The translations under genes were made by a program, and so were the position numbers. Below the pieces are notes generated by a model. It saw only the letters and a list, made by a program, of their open reading frames with translations. It ran no database searches and was not told the origin of the DNA. DNA of 64,000 nt from Alkalibacterium sp049389645 (lineage in GTDB: Bacteria > Bacillota > Bacilli > Lactobacillales > Carnobacteriaceae_A): NCBI RefSeq assembly GCF_049389645.1, contig NZ_CP186540.1, positions 1,488,001-1,552,000 on the forward strand. Direction: 5' to 3'. The stretch's first letter is position 1. Each line of letters begins with the position of its first letter. This document shows positions 34,331 through 42,936 of this stretch, in pieces.

Positions 34331-34349
34331 GTTTACATATAAGGTAAAC
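34331..34349. promoter_or_regulatory. Short inverted repeat before the acetoacetate operon
   Basis: GTTTAC (34331-34336) and GTAAAC (34344-34349) around 7 bp; a possible operator or promoter element. TATAAA at 34360 is nearby, but no well-spaced -35 is clear. Confidence 0.35.
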
Positions 34350-34408
34350 TTATACTGGATATAAAAATAAACAGTTAGACTTTTTCTTGGATAGCCTATA
34401 TGATTGTC

Positions 34409-34423
34409 TTGTAAGCGATACCA
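34409..34423 (+). promoter_or_regulatory. cre site of the 3-hydroxybutyrate/acetoacetate operon
   Basis: TTGTAAGCGATACCA matches 14 of 15 positions of WTGNAARCGNWWWCA. It lies 74 bp before the thiolase start and predicts CcpA repression of the whole operon. Confidence 0.7.
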
Positions 34424-34496
34424 AGATGATTTAAGAATAACGTAATTTATTTTAATTTATGCTAATTAGATTATAAAATATTATAGGAGGCGTAAC

Positions 34497-35675
34497 ATGA
34501 GAGAAGTTGTCATAGTCCAAGCAGCACGTACACCGATTGGAGCTCACGGAGGAGCATTGAAAGGTGTTTCAGCAGTAGATTTAGGAGTGACCGTTGTAAA
34601 AGGTGTTATGGAGAGAGCGAAACTTGATCCGAGTCAGGTTGATGAATTGATTTTTGGGAACGTTTTAAGTGCTGGGTTAGGGCAGAATGTCGCAAGACAA
34701 GTGGCCATCTATTCTGGGATTCCGGAAGAAGTACCGTCGTTTGCTTTAAATAAATTATGCGGCTCAGGACTTAAAGCAGTCGCTCTTGCAGCGCAAGCCA
34801 TCATGGTTGGCGATGCGGATGTCATTATTGCAGGCGGAACTGAAAGCATGAGTAACGCGGCTCACGTCATGGAAGATGCACGCTGGGGTAAACGCATGGG
34901 GGACATGAAAGTCGTCGATACAATGCTTAAAGACGGTTTGATAGATGCCTTTAACGATTATCACATGGGTATCACAGCTGAAAATATCAATGATAAGTAC
35001 GGATTCACAAGAGAAGAGCAGGACAAATTCTCTTTAACCAGTCAAAACAGAGCAGAAGCAGCGATCAAAGCCGGTAAATTCAAAGATGAAATTATTCCTG
35101 TTGAAGTGCCGCAGCGTCGTGGAGATCCTGTCATTGTTGACACAGATGAATATCCAAAATTTGGCATGACCTATGAAAAACTGGAAAAAATGCGTCCAGC
35201 ATTCAAAAAAGACGGATCTGTCACAGCCGGTAATGCTTCAGGGCTCAATGATGGCGCAGCAGCTTTGATCTTGATGAGCAAGGAAAAAGCGGAAGAGTTA
35301 GGTATGAAACCACTCGTTACTTTAACAGCTTATGCAAGTGCAGGTGTGAGCCCGACGATCATGGGATGTGGACCGATTCCAGCTACTCAAAAAGTATTGA
35401 AAAAAGCGAATTTAACTGTTGAAGATTTAGATTTGATCGAAGCGAACGAAGCATTTGCGGCTCAGTCACTAAGCGTCGTTAAAGACTTGAACTTGAATAC
35501 GGACATCGTCAACGTCAACGGCGGAGCGATCGCCTTAGGCCACCCGATCGGAGCAAGTGGTGCGCGCATCCTGGTTACACTGATTCACGAAATGCTGAAG
35601 AGAGACTCTAAAAAAGGTCTTGCCACATTATGTATTGGCGGCGGTCAAGGTATTGCCGTTACAGTAGAACGATAG
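34497..35675 (+). CDS. atoB: Acetyl-CoA C-acetyltransferase (thiolase)
   Basis: Cytosolic degradative/biosynthetic thiolase, acetoacetyl-CoA + CoA to two acetyl-CoA. 392 residues, standard for the family. The acylated nucleophile is C88 (NKLCGSGLKAV). The catalytic H349 is in GHPIGASGAR and the second cysteine C379 in CIGGGQG. NEAFAAQ and GGTESMSNA are also as expected. AGGAGG precedes the ATG. It is the first gene of a five-gene operon with CoA-transferase, 3-hydroxybutyrate dehydrogenase and a permease, so the degradative direction (acetyl-CoA formation) is likely. The reverse is chemically possible. Confidence 0.93.
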   Translation: MREVVIVQAARTPIGAHGGALKGVSAVDLGVTVVKGVMERAKLDPSQVDELIFGNVLSAGLGQNVARQVAIYSGIPEEVPSFALNKLCGSGLKAVALAAQAIMVGDADVIIAGGTESMSNAAHVMEDARWGKRMGDMKVVDTMLKDGLIDAFNDYHMGITAENINDKYGFTREEQDKFSLTSQNRAEAAIKAGKFKDEIIPVEVPQRRGDPVIVDTDEYPKFGMTYEKLEKMRPAFKKDGSVTAGNASGLNDGAAALILMSKEKAEELGMKPLVTLTAYASAGVSPTIMGCGPIPATQKVLKKANLTVEDLDLIEANEAFAAQSLSVVKDLNLNTDIVNVNGGAIALGHPIGASGARILVTLIHEMLKRDSKKGLATLCIGGGQGIAVTVER

Positions 35676-35685
35676 GAGGATAAGG

Positions 35686-36348
35686 ATGGACAAGGTTATA
35701 GGAATTAAAGAAGCAATCAAAGATATCAGAGATGGCGATACAATTATGATCGGTGGCTTCATGGCCAATGGTGCTCCAGAAAAATTAGTGGATGCTCTGA
35801 TTGAAAAAGGGGTCAAAGATATCATCTTGATCAGCACAGATACCGGCTTGGTGACAACCGGATCAGGCAAGCTGATCTCTAGAAAATTAGTAAAAAAACT
35901 ATATGCTTCTCATATTGGAACAAATAAAGAAACCGGCCGTCAGATGAACGAAGGCGAAACAGAGGTCGAACTCGTTCCCCAAGGCACATTGGTCGAACGT
36001 ATTCGCGCCGGGGGATACGGTTTGGGTGGTATTTTAACAAAGACTGGCTTAGGAACATTAGTTGAAGAGGGTAAACAGAGAATTACCGTTGATGGCGAAG
36101 AATATTTACTTGAAACCCCATTAAAAGCGGATTTCGCACTTATTCACGCAGCAAAAGCGGACCGCAACGGGAATCTGGTGTACAAAGGATCAACAAACAA
36201 CTTCAATAATGTCATGACTGCAGCAGCAAATGTGACGATTGTCGAAGCGGATGAAGTGGTTGAAAACGGAGAGATCGATCCGAACTTTGTGCATACGCCA
36301 GGCGTATTTGTCAATCATGTCGTGGATGGAGGTGCAATCAATGGATAA
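35686..36348 (+). CDS. atoD: Acetate/acetoacetate CoA-transferase subunit A
   Basis: Alpha subunit of a two-subunit family I CoA-transferase, about 220 residues. GDTIMIGGFMANGAPEKLVDAL near the N-terminus is the glycine-rich CoA-binding motif. LVPQGTLVERIRAGGYGLGGILTKTGLGT near residues 88-117 is the family signature. Together with subunit B it moves CoA from acetyl- or succinyl-CoA to acetoacetate. It begins 10 bp after the thiolase gene and its end overlaps the start of subunit B by 8 bp. Confidence 0.92.
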   Translation: MDKVIGIKEAIKDIRDGDTIMIGGFMANGAPEKLVDALIEKGVKDIILISTDTGLVTTGSGKLISRKLVKKLYASHIGTNKETGRQMNEGETEVELVPQGTLVERIRAGGYGLGGILTKTGLGTLVEEGKQRITVDGEEYLLETPLKADFALIHAAKADRNGNLVYKGSTNNFNNVMTAAANVTIVEADEVVENGEIDPNFVHTPGVFVNHVVDGGAING

Positions 36349-37000
36349 ATTAGAAATGCAGGAGTTTATTGCAAAACGTGTAGCAAAAGAACTGGAACAC
36401 GGCTTAGTTGTCAACTTGGGTATCGGCTTGCCAACGAAAGTAGCGAACTATGTCCCAGAGGGTATTGAAGTTATTTTCCAGTCTGAAAATGGGTTTGTCG
36501 GATTAGGTACAACACCGACGGAAGAAGAAATAGATCCCAACATCGTCAATGCAGGCGGCATGCCTGTTTCGATTAAACCGGGTGGCGCATTCTTTGACTC
36601 ATCTACTTCCTTTGGAATCATTCGTGGCGGACACGTCGATTTAACTGTGTTAGGCGCTTTACAAGTTGATGAAAAAGGAAACATCGCCAACTACATGATC
36701 CCTGGAAAAATGGTACCTGGTATGGGCGGCGCAATGGACCTGCTTAGTGGAGCTAAAAAGGTAATTGTGGCAATGGAACACACTGCCAAAGGAAGACATA
36801 AGATTTTGGGAGAATGTAATCTTCCGCTCACCGCTTTAGGAGCAGTTGATAGTATCATCACCGAAATGGGTGTGATCAAAGTAACGAAAGAAGGACTACT
36901 TTTAACTGAAATCAATCCGGGATTCACTGTCGAAGAAGTACAGGCGGCCACGGGAGCAAAACTTTATGTAGACAAAGAATTAAGAAAAATGGAAGTATAA
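36341..37000 (+). CDS. atoA: Acetate/acetoacetate CoA-transferase subunit B
   Basis: Beta subunit, about 219 residues. The catalytic glutamate that forms the acyl-glutamate anhydride lies in FQSENGFVGLG near residue 48. VNLGIGLPTKVANYVPEG and GMGGAMDLLSGAKKVIVAMEHTAK are family signatures. The open frame extends 5' to 36239, but the ATG at 36341 gives the expected N-terminus (MDKLEMQEFIAKRVAKEL), has GGAGG upstream and overlaps the subunit A gene by 8 bp (ATGGATAA), a usual arrangement for equimolar subunits. Confidence 0.92.
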   Translation: MDKLEMQEFIAKRVAKELEHGLVVNLGIGLPTKVANYVPEGIEVIFQSENGFVGLGTTPTEEEIDPNIVNAGGMPVSIKPGGAFFDSSTSFGIIRGGHVDLTVLGALQVDEKGNIANYMIPGKMVPGMGGAMDLLSGAKKVIVAMEHTAKGRHKILGECNLPLTALGAVDSIITEMGVIKVTKEGLLLTEINPGFTVEEVQAATGAKLYVDKELRKMEV

Positions 37001-37026
37001 AAATATTATAAATGGAGGAATAAAAC

Positions 37027-37803
37027 ATGGTAGAAGGAAAAGTTGTTTTCATTACAGGCGCAGCAAGTGGGATCGGCCATGCAATCGGTTTGGAATTTTT
37101 AGAGAACGGTGCGAAAGTTGTCTTCACTGACGTCAATGAAGAAAAACTGAATGAAGTAACAAAAGCATTACAGGATCAGGGAAAAGACTGCATAGGTATC
37201 AAAGTCGATGTAACAAAAGAAGAAGACATCAAAAATGCGTTTGACAAAACACTCGAAAAATATGGTCGTTTAGATGTTTTACTTAACAATGCTGGTTTGC
37301 AACATGTTTCACCAATCGAAGATTTCCCTACAGAAAAATTCGAGTTTATGATCAAAGTCATGCTGACTGCCCCATTCATGGCAATCAAACATGCAATGCC
37401 GATCATGAAAGAACAAAAATTCGGACGTATCTTGAATATGGCTTCAATCAACGGCTTGATCGGATTTGCCGGCAAATCAGCTTACAACAGTGCGAAACAC
37501 GGCGTTATCGGCTTGACTAAAGTAACAGCTTTGGAAGCGGCTGAATACGGTATTACAGTTAACGCTATCTGCCCAGGCTATGTTGACACACCGCTTGTTC
37601 GTGGACAGTTGAGTGACTTGGCTGAAACCCGCAATGTTCCTTTGGAAAGTGTACTGGAAGATGTCATTTACCCATTAGTACCTCAAAAACGTCTACTTGA
37701 TGTATCTGAAATTGCGCACTTAGCTTTATTCCTGGCAAGTGACAATGCAAAAGGCATAACTGGTCAGGCATCAGTGCTTGATGGCGGTTATACTGTTCAA
37801 TAA
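37027..37803 (+). CDS. bdhA: D-3-hydroxybutyrate dehydrogenase (SDR)
   Basis: NAD-dependent SDR, 3-hydroxybutyrate to acetoacetate. 258 residues. Cofactor motif TGAASGIGHAIG at 10-21; NNAG at 87-90; catalytic S140, Y153, K157 (ASINGLIGFAGKSAYNSAKHGV). The stretches GLQHVSPIEDFPTEKF and CPGYVDTPLVRGQL and the C-terminal ASDNAKGITGQASVLDGGYTVQ are close to what I know of 3-hydroxybutyrate dehydrogenases. The neighbouring CoA-transferase and thiolase supply the next two steps, which makes this assignment firmer than for other SDRs in the window. Confidence 0.88.
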   Translation: MVEGKVVFITGAASGIGHAIGLEFLENGAKVVFTDVNEEKLNEVTKALQDQGKDCIGIKVDVTKEEDIKNAFDKTLEKYGRLDVLLNNAGLQHVSPIEDFPTEKFEFMIKVMLTAPFMAIKHAMPIMKEQKFGRILNMASINGLIGFAGKSAYNSAKHGVIGLTKVTALEAAEYGITVNAICPGYVDTPLVRGQLSDLAETRNVPLESVLEDVIYPLVPQKRLLDVSEIAHLALFLASDNAKGITGQASVLDGGYTVQ

Positions 37804-37814
37804 TTTTCGAATAA

Positions 37815-37868
37815 GGTAAGGAGAAACGGTAGAGACAGCTTAAGTCTATTTCTACCGCTGTTTCCTTG
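37815..37868 (+). promoter_or_regulatory. Intercistronic stem-loop before the GntP permease gene
   Basis: AAGGAGAAACGGTAGA (from 37817) pairs imperfectly with TCTACCGCTGTTTCCTT. There is no U-run, so it may set relative expression or protect mRNA rather than end transcription. Confidence 0.5.
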
Positions 37869-37949
37869 TTAATAACTGTAAGATCAAAAGGTATAGGGAA
37901 TGCCTACAGTATTAAAATGAAGTTCGATTAATTAAGAGGAGTGAAAAAT

Positions 37950-39245
37950 ATGGAAGTATTAGGCATTATTATTGGGTTGTTTATATTGATGGGTTTAGCC
38001 TATATGGGCTATTCAATTATTTGGGTTGCACCACTTGCTGCCGGGTTTGTTGCATGGACAGGCGGTCTTAATTTATTAGAAGCATATACGGGTGTTTATA
38101 TGTCTGGACTTGTCGGATTTCTTCAGACATGGTTCCCAGTATTCATGCTCAGTTCCATCTTTGGTAAATTGATGGAAGATACGGGTATGGCGCGCTCGAT
38201 CGCTTTAACGCTTTCCAAGTTATTAGGAGAAAAAAGAGCGATTTTAGGCGTATTCATATCTGCTGCTGTACTGACTTATGGCGGAATCAGTTTATTCGTT
38301 GTGGTATTTGCAGTTTATCCGCTGGCCTTATCTCTGTTTAGACAAGCCAATCTGCCAAGACGTTTAATTCCGGCAACCATTGCTTTGGGTGCATTTACCT
38401 TTACAATGACAGCTTTACCAGGCACACCTCAAATTCAAAACTTGATTCCTATGCCTTATTTCTTCACAACGCCAACTGCCGCACCTATCATGGGTATTGC
38501 CGCAGCTTTAGTTATGGCAGTAGGTGGTTATTTCTACTTGATGTGGAGACAGAATCAGTTAATCAATAAAGGTGAACTTTTTGACGAACCAAAAGACAAT
38601 ACAGTCGTTGAAGTATCCGATGAAGTACCTAACGTATTTTTATCGCTGCTTCCACTTCTATCCGTTTTAGTTACGTTAAATATATTGGAATGGAACATTG
38701 TTGTCTCATTGATGGCAGGTATTATACTTATTCTGCTTTTAAGCTTACCAAGAATCAGACACATCGGCGTAACGAATTCAGTTAACGTCGGAGCTAAAGG
38801 TTCTGTTACTGCCATCTTAAACACCAGTGCGGCGGTTGGTTTTGGTACAACTGTACAGGCTGTTCCAGGCTTTGCCATTTTAACTTCTGCTTTGATGTCT
38901 ATTCCAGGGAATCCACTTGTTTCTCTATCTGTTGCGATCAACTTACTTGCTGGTGCAACAGGATCCGCTTCAGGTGGTATGGGTATTGCATTAGAAGCAC
39001 TTGGTGAACAATACTATAACCTGTCACAAACATCAGGTATTTCTCCTGAAGCATTCCATAGAGTGGCTTCTATCTCATCAGGTGGATTGGATGTTCTACC
39101 TCATAATGGTGCGGTATTAACCTTGCTCACAATCACAGGGTTGACACACAAAGATAGCTACATGGATATTGCTGTTGTAGCGATTGTTATCCCTATTGCT
39201 TCTGTTATTGTCGCTATTATCTTGGCTTCAATGGGCTTATACTAA
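37950..39245 (+). CDS. GntP-family permease (candidate 3-hydroxybutyrate importer)
   Basis: Integral membrane transporter of about 431 residues with 12 or so hydrophobic helices, of the GntP gluconate/hydroxyacid:H+ symporter family. Family-like features are GVYMSGLVGFLQTWFPVFMLSSIFGKLMEDTGMA, YGGISLFVVVFAVYPLA, TALPGTPQIQNLIPMPYF, and GGLDVLPHNGAVLTLLTITG near the end. GAGGAG decides for ATG 37950 over GTG 37941. Placed last in the acetoacetate/3-hydroxybutyrate operon, it most simply imports 3-hydroxybutyrate or acetoacetate. Its family otherwise takes gluconate, so this is an inference from context. Confidence 0.85.
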   Translation: MEVLGIIIGLFILMGLAYMGYSIIWVAPLAAGFVAWTGGLNLLEAYTGVYMSGLVGFLQTWFPVFMLSSIFGKLMEDTGMARSIALTLSKLLGEKRAILGVFISAAVLTYGGISLFVVVFAVYPLALSLFRQANLPRRLIPATIALGAFTFTMTALPGTPQIQNLIPMPYFFTTPTAAPIMGIAAALVMAVGGYFYLMWRQNQLINKGELFDEPKDNTVVEVSDEVPNVFLSLLPLLSVLVTLNILEWNIVVSLMAGIILILLLSLPRIRHIGVTNSVNVGAKGSVTAILNTSAAVGFGTTVQAVPGFAILTSALMSIPGNPLVSLSVAINLLAGATGSASGGMGIALEALGEQYYNLSQTSGISPEAFHRVASISSGGLDVLPHNGAVLTLLTITGLTHKDSYMDIAVVAIVIPIASVIVAIILASMGLY

Positions 39246-39276
39246 AAAATAGTTACTTTTTTATAATATATTAGAC

Positions 39277-39322
39277 AAAAGATGAGTGAGCTATGAGAAA
39301 TCATAACTCACTCATCTTTTTT
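39277..39322 (+). terminator. Terminator of the 3-hydroxybutyrate operon
   Basis: AAAAGATGAGTGAG and TATGA pair with TCATA and CTCACTCATCTTTTTT around a GAAA loop. Confidence 0.88.
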
Positions 39323-39370
39323 GTTTTGGATCAGGTTCGATATAAGTATTGTCGTCTTATGTTTGTGATT

Positions 39371-39942
39371 GCGTGCCCTTCAGGTATCGGAAGTCTAGGT
39401 GAAGGTCACGGAATCAGGCAACGCGTGCCCTTTAGGTACCCGAAGTCGAAACGAAGGTCACGGAATCAGGCAACGCGTGCCCTTCAGCTATCGGAAGTCG
39501 AAACGAAGGTCACGCAATCAGGCAAGGCGTGCCCTTCAGGTACCCGAAGTCGAGGCGGAGGTCACGGAATCAGGCAACGCGTGCCCTTTAGGTACCCGAA
39601 GTCGAAACGAAGGTCACGGAATCAGGCAACGCGTGCCCTTCAGCTATCGGAAGTCGAAACGAAGGTCACGCAATCAGGCAAGGCATGCCCTTCAGGTACC
39701 CGAAGTCGAGGCGGAGGTCACGCAATCAGACATTGCGTGCCCTTCAGGTATCCGAAGTCGAAACGAAGGTCACGCAATCGGGCAACGCGTGCCCTTTAGG
39801 TATCGAAAGTCGAGGTGAAGGTCACGCAATCGGACAACGCGTGCCCTTCAGGTACCCGAAGTCGAAACGAAGGTCACGCAATCGGGCAACGCGTGCCCTT
39901 CAGCTATCGGAAGTCGAGGTGAAGGGAACGCAAGTGACATTA
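39371..39942. repeat. Repeat array 3: eleven 52-bp tandem units
   Basis: Units begin with GCGTGCCCTT at 39371 and then at exact 52-bp steps: 39423, 39475, 39527, 39579, 39631, 39683, 39735, 39787, 39839 and 39891. Each unit junction carries a hairpin, GAAGGTCACGC - 11 nt - GCGTGCCCTTC, 10 of 11 positions paired. The rest varies among a few versions (GGTACCCGAAGTCGAAAC, GCTATCGGAAGTCGAAAC, GAAGTCGAGGCGGA). Units 2-4 and 5-7 are near-identical triplets, a 156-bp duplication. Since 52 is not a multiple of 3, the array is read in all frames and is not a protein repeat. No variable spacers, so not a CRISPR. Confidence 0.9.
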
Positions 39943-39986
39943 ACACAATAATTTAGAATAAAGCAGTATAAAAATCAAAAAAATGA

Positions 39987-40012
39987 AAGGATAGGACGAT
40001 TGTCCTATCCTT
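39987..40012 (-). terminator. Terminator of the LysR-type gene
   Basis: AAGGATAGGAC pairs with GTCCTATCCTT around a 4-nt loop; on the minus strand it is followed by a T-run. Confidence 0.85.
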
Positions 40013-40014
40013 AC

Positions 40015-40911
40015 TTAATGTGATTGATAATATTCTTTCATGTAATTAAAGACATACTCTTCGATTCGTGAATACCGTTTTTGTTTTCTGCGACATAACA
40101 CGACTTCCCAATATATAGGATGTTCGAATTCTTTTCTTATGACATCGGGTGATGAATAATAATGCGCAACCGGTGTCGGTAAGACGGTTATCAGATTGGA
40201 ATTACGCGTTGAGTTAAGCAGTAAATCCCACGAAGCGGACTGTAAATAAAATTGCGGTTTAACGTTCTGACTCGAAAACTTATTCAACAACTGGTGATGG
40301 ATCATGTAGCTTGAGTCAAAGATGGCCATGGGCTGGTTATGGAGATCCGTCCACTGCAACGTATCTTTTTGAGCCAACGGATTCTGACTGCTCATAAAGG
40401 CGGACAGAGTGTCATTTCTTATGACTACTTCTTCTACGGTACTGGAATCGAGACCGGTGGGGCGCAAGAGCACCGCTATGGGGAGTTCCTGTAAAAGTAA
40501 ATCTTTTTTCAATTCAACAGCTCCCGCTTCCTTGATTTCAAAACGAATCTCCGGATTTGTTGAAATCAATGTCGGTAAAATTTCTGGAAACACGACAGAA
40601 ATAACGACGGGAGGGATGCCTATTTTTATCGTTCCTTTTAATTGCGTCGATTCTTCCTGAAGGTCTTTGATCATGACATCATACTTTTGAATGATGTCCT
40701 TGGCATGTTGGTATAGGACGTCCCCTGCAGGCGTTAATGTTTGCAGTCTTCCGTGAGCGCGTTCGAATAAAATGATGTTTTCATTTTTTTCCAAATTTGC
40801 AATGGTCTGACTTAAAGCAGGTTGAGAAATATGCAGAATTTTTGATGCTTGAGATATATTGAAGTCATTTTCAACAATGGAGATGAAATAATGCATTTGT
40901 TTAATATCCAT
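40015..40911 (-). CDS. LysR-family transcriptional regulator
   Basis: About 298 residues. The winged helix-turn-helix is at the N-terminus: MDIKQMHYFISIVENDFNISQASKILHISQPALSQTIANLEK (residues 1-42), then FERAHGRLQTLTPAGDVL. The effector domain starts near residue 90 (GTIKIGIPPVV). It could control the adjoining 3-hydroxybutyrate operon, but that lies convergent beyond array 3, and LysR regulators usually sit divergent from their targets, so the target is open. It follows the pullulanase gene by about 40 bp on the same strand with no terminator between, so the two may be co-transcribed. Confidence 0.87.
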   Translation of the reverse strand: MDIKQMHYFISIVENDFNISQASKILHISQPALSQTIANLEKNENIILFERAHGRLQTLTPAGDVLYQHAKDIIQKYDVMIKDLQEESTQLKGTIKIGIPPVVISVVFPEILPTLISTNPEIRFEIKEAGAVELKKDLLLQELPIAVLLRPTGLDSSTVEEVVIRNDTLSAFMSSQNPLAQKDTLQWTDLHNQPMAIFDSSYMIHHQLLNKFSSQNVKPQFYLQSASWDLLLNSTRNSNLITVLPTPVAHYYSSPDVIRKEFEHPIYWEVVLCRRKQKRYSRIEEYVFNYMKEYYQSH

Positions 40912-40950
40912 GCAAGGTCCTTTCTTAAGCTAACCACTGATTTAAACAGC

Positions 40951-42936
40951 TCATGATACTAAAATGAGTACTTCTCTCGGATTAATAATGATATGTTGTC
41001 CCTTGATGATGCCAAGTGGATTTAAACCGGCTGAGTGCCGATTAGCTAGGATCGTCCATTCATCAGGAAAAGGATAACTGCTTTTCAATTCCACTTCTTC
41101 TGAATGAGGGGTGGTATTGATAATGACTGCCATCATTGTCCACTCACCTTCATTCAACGTATTGGGTATCGTATAAGCCAGCAGGTTTTCTTTCAGTTGT
41201 GCAAAAGTTACAGCAGCACCCGTTTTGTTGGTAGCATCACGTAATGGCGCATAGGCTTTTCTGATGGTCATCATCCCTTTGTAATACTCTAGCAGGTCTT
41301 TGTTTTCATAAGCCTGCGACCAATTCAGCTGGTTGATCGAAATCGATGATTTGAAACTATTCTCATCGCCTGACTTTGTACGGCCCCATTCCTCTCCGGC
41401 TTGTAAGAAGATACCGCCCAAAGAAGTGAACAGCAAAGCGGCACTGAGTTTATTCAGTTGAATAGCTGTTTCGTCCCGGCGATAATCTGGTTCATGCTGA
41501 AGTGTTTTGACCAATTTATCATATAGGGTCAGATTGTCATGTGCCGAAGCATAGGTAATGACCTGAGCAGGGTTTCTGGCCCATCGTATTTCGTCAGGTA
41601 ATCTAAAACGTCCAACGTCTGATTGTGTATTGGCAAGTATGCTTGCGACCAGATCATTCGTAGAATAAGAGCTTGTATCAAAGCCGTTGGCCCCTTGTAA
41701 GAATCCACCAGCTCTTTCATCAAAGACAGGACCCTTGATTGCATCTCTGAAGTCATCATTAAAAAGAGCGATACCGTCAACCAAATCATTGGCATGAAAT
41801 TTATCGGCCGGCTTGTTCGGTTCATAAATAGCTACACTCCCGGCATTCCAAGGTTCGCCGTAAAGCAAGACGTGCGAAAAGCCTTTTTCATCAAGTGTTT
41901 GACGAAGGGTGTTCATCGTGTTGACGTCATGAAGACCCATCAAGTCAAAACGAAAACCATCAATATGATACTCTTCTACCCAGTAGAGGACAGTATCGAT
42001 AATATACTTGCGCATCATTTTGCGTTCACTGGCTGTCTCATTGCCGCAGCCTGATCCGTTGGTGAATTCGCCATAATGGTCCTGACGGTAAAAATAATCA
42101 GGGACAGTCAGCTGAAACCAGGATTTTTGTGTGAAAAAGGTATGGTTGAAGACAACATCTAAGATCACGCCGATGTCATGCTGATGCAGATGGGAAACCA
42201 TTGTCTTGAATTCAAGAATACGTTTTTTAGGATCGCTAGGGTCGGAGGCATATTTCCCTTCAGGCACCATAAAGTTCTTAGGGTCGTACCCCCAGTTGTA
42301 AGCAGGTGAATTCTCATCATTTTCAAAGTCGAAAGCGGGTAATAAATGAATATAATTAACGCCTAACTCTTCTATATAAGATAACCCTGCTAATTGATTT
42401 TCATCGGAACCGACCGTAACATCTTTTTCAGTAAAGGCCAGATATTTCCCGCGGTAGTCGGGTGAAAAATCAGCCTGTTCATCACTAGAGAAATCCTCCG
42501 TGTGGACTTCCCAAATAATTGCCTCAGTAATCGCAGAGACACCTTTATATGATTCGTTTGCCCAGTTATCGGGATTTGTTTCTCCGAAATCGATGATTGC
42601 AGACCGGTTACCGTTCAAGCCGACCGCTTTTGAATAAATATCTGCAGATTCAACTTCATTTTTATCATGAATAAAACTATACGTGTAAAAATACCCGTTT
42701 AAATCTTCATTAAAACTAAAAATCCAGCAATTGTTTTCCAGCTGCATTTTACGTTTATATAGAGGGGCGGTTGAGTCAGCTTTTTCATAGACATTCAAAT
42801 AAACCCGTTGAGCCAAAGGAGACCACACTTTAAAAAGAGAGGTCTCTTTTGTGTAAGTAAGTCCTAAATCATTTTCAGTGTAAGCATGGTCTTCTAAATA
42901 AGGGATACGTTCTTCGATAGGATGGTGAGGAGTCAT
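40951..42936 (-). CDS. pulA: Type I pullulanase (GH13)
   Basis: Debranching enzyme cutting alpha-1,6 links in pullulan, limit dextrins or glycogen; probably cytosolic, as no signal peptide is seen. About 661 residues. CBM48-like N-terminal domain (FKVWSPLAQRVYLNVYE), then the pullulanase-specific YNWGYDPKNFMVPEGKYASDP, region I DVVFNHTF, region II GFRFDLMGLHD (Asp nucleophile), region III LLYGEPW (Glu acid/base) and region IV YASAHDNLT. An in-frame start at 42993 lies upstream of the promoter; AAAGGAATATAAC before ATG 42936 is the likely start. Branched products could feed glucoside metabolism. Confidence 0.93.
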   Translation of the reverse strand: MTPHHPIEERIPYLEDHAYTENDLGLTYTKETSLFKVWSPLAQRVYLNVYEKADSTAPLYKRKMQLENNCWIFSFNEDLNGYFYTYSFIHDKNEVESADIYSKAVGLNGNRSAIIDFGETNPDNWANESYKGVSAITEAIIWEVHTEDFSSDEQADFSPDYRGKYLAFTEKDVTVGSDENQLAGLSYIEELGVNYIHLLPAFDFENDENSPAYNWGYDPKNFMVPEGKYASDPSDPKKRILEFKTMVSHLHQHDIGVILDVVFNHTFFTQKSWFQLTVPDYFYRQDHYGEFTNGSGCGNETASERKMMRKYIIDTVLYWVEEYHIDGFRFDLMGLHDVNTMNTLRQTLDEKGFSHVLLYGEPWNAGSVAIYEPNKPADKFHANDLVDGIALFNDDFRDAIKGPVFDERAGGFLQGANGFDTSSYSTNDLVASILANTQSDVGRFRLPDEIRWARNPAQVITYASAHDNLTLYDKLVKTLQHEPDYRRDETAIQLNKLSAALLFTSLGGIFLQAGEEWGRTKSGDENSFKSSISINQLNWSQAYENKDLLEYYKGMMTIRKAYAPLRDATNKTGAAVTFAQLKENLLAYTIPNTLNEGEWTMMAVIINTTPHSEEVELKSSYPFPDEWTILANRHSAGLNPLGIIKGQHIIINPREVLILVS

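Larger units (their letters stand above)
39246..40014. other. 769-bp convergent intergenic region
   Basis: Holds the GntP terminator, repeat array 3 (39371-39942) and the LysR-gene terminator. Long open frames on the plus strand in all three frames are produced by the repeats. Confidence 0.7.

Noticed and set aside
39371..39942. CRISPR array
   Set aside because: Units are tandem without unique spacers, the unit is 52 bp and partly variable, and no cas genes are present.
39293..39951. Three long overlapping open frames (up to 168 codons) with repetitive Arg-rich translations
   Set aside because: They are produced by the 52-bp array read in three frames. The longest begins inside the upstream terminator stem, none has a ribosome site, and the period is not a multiple of three.
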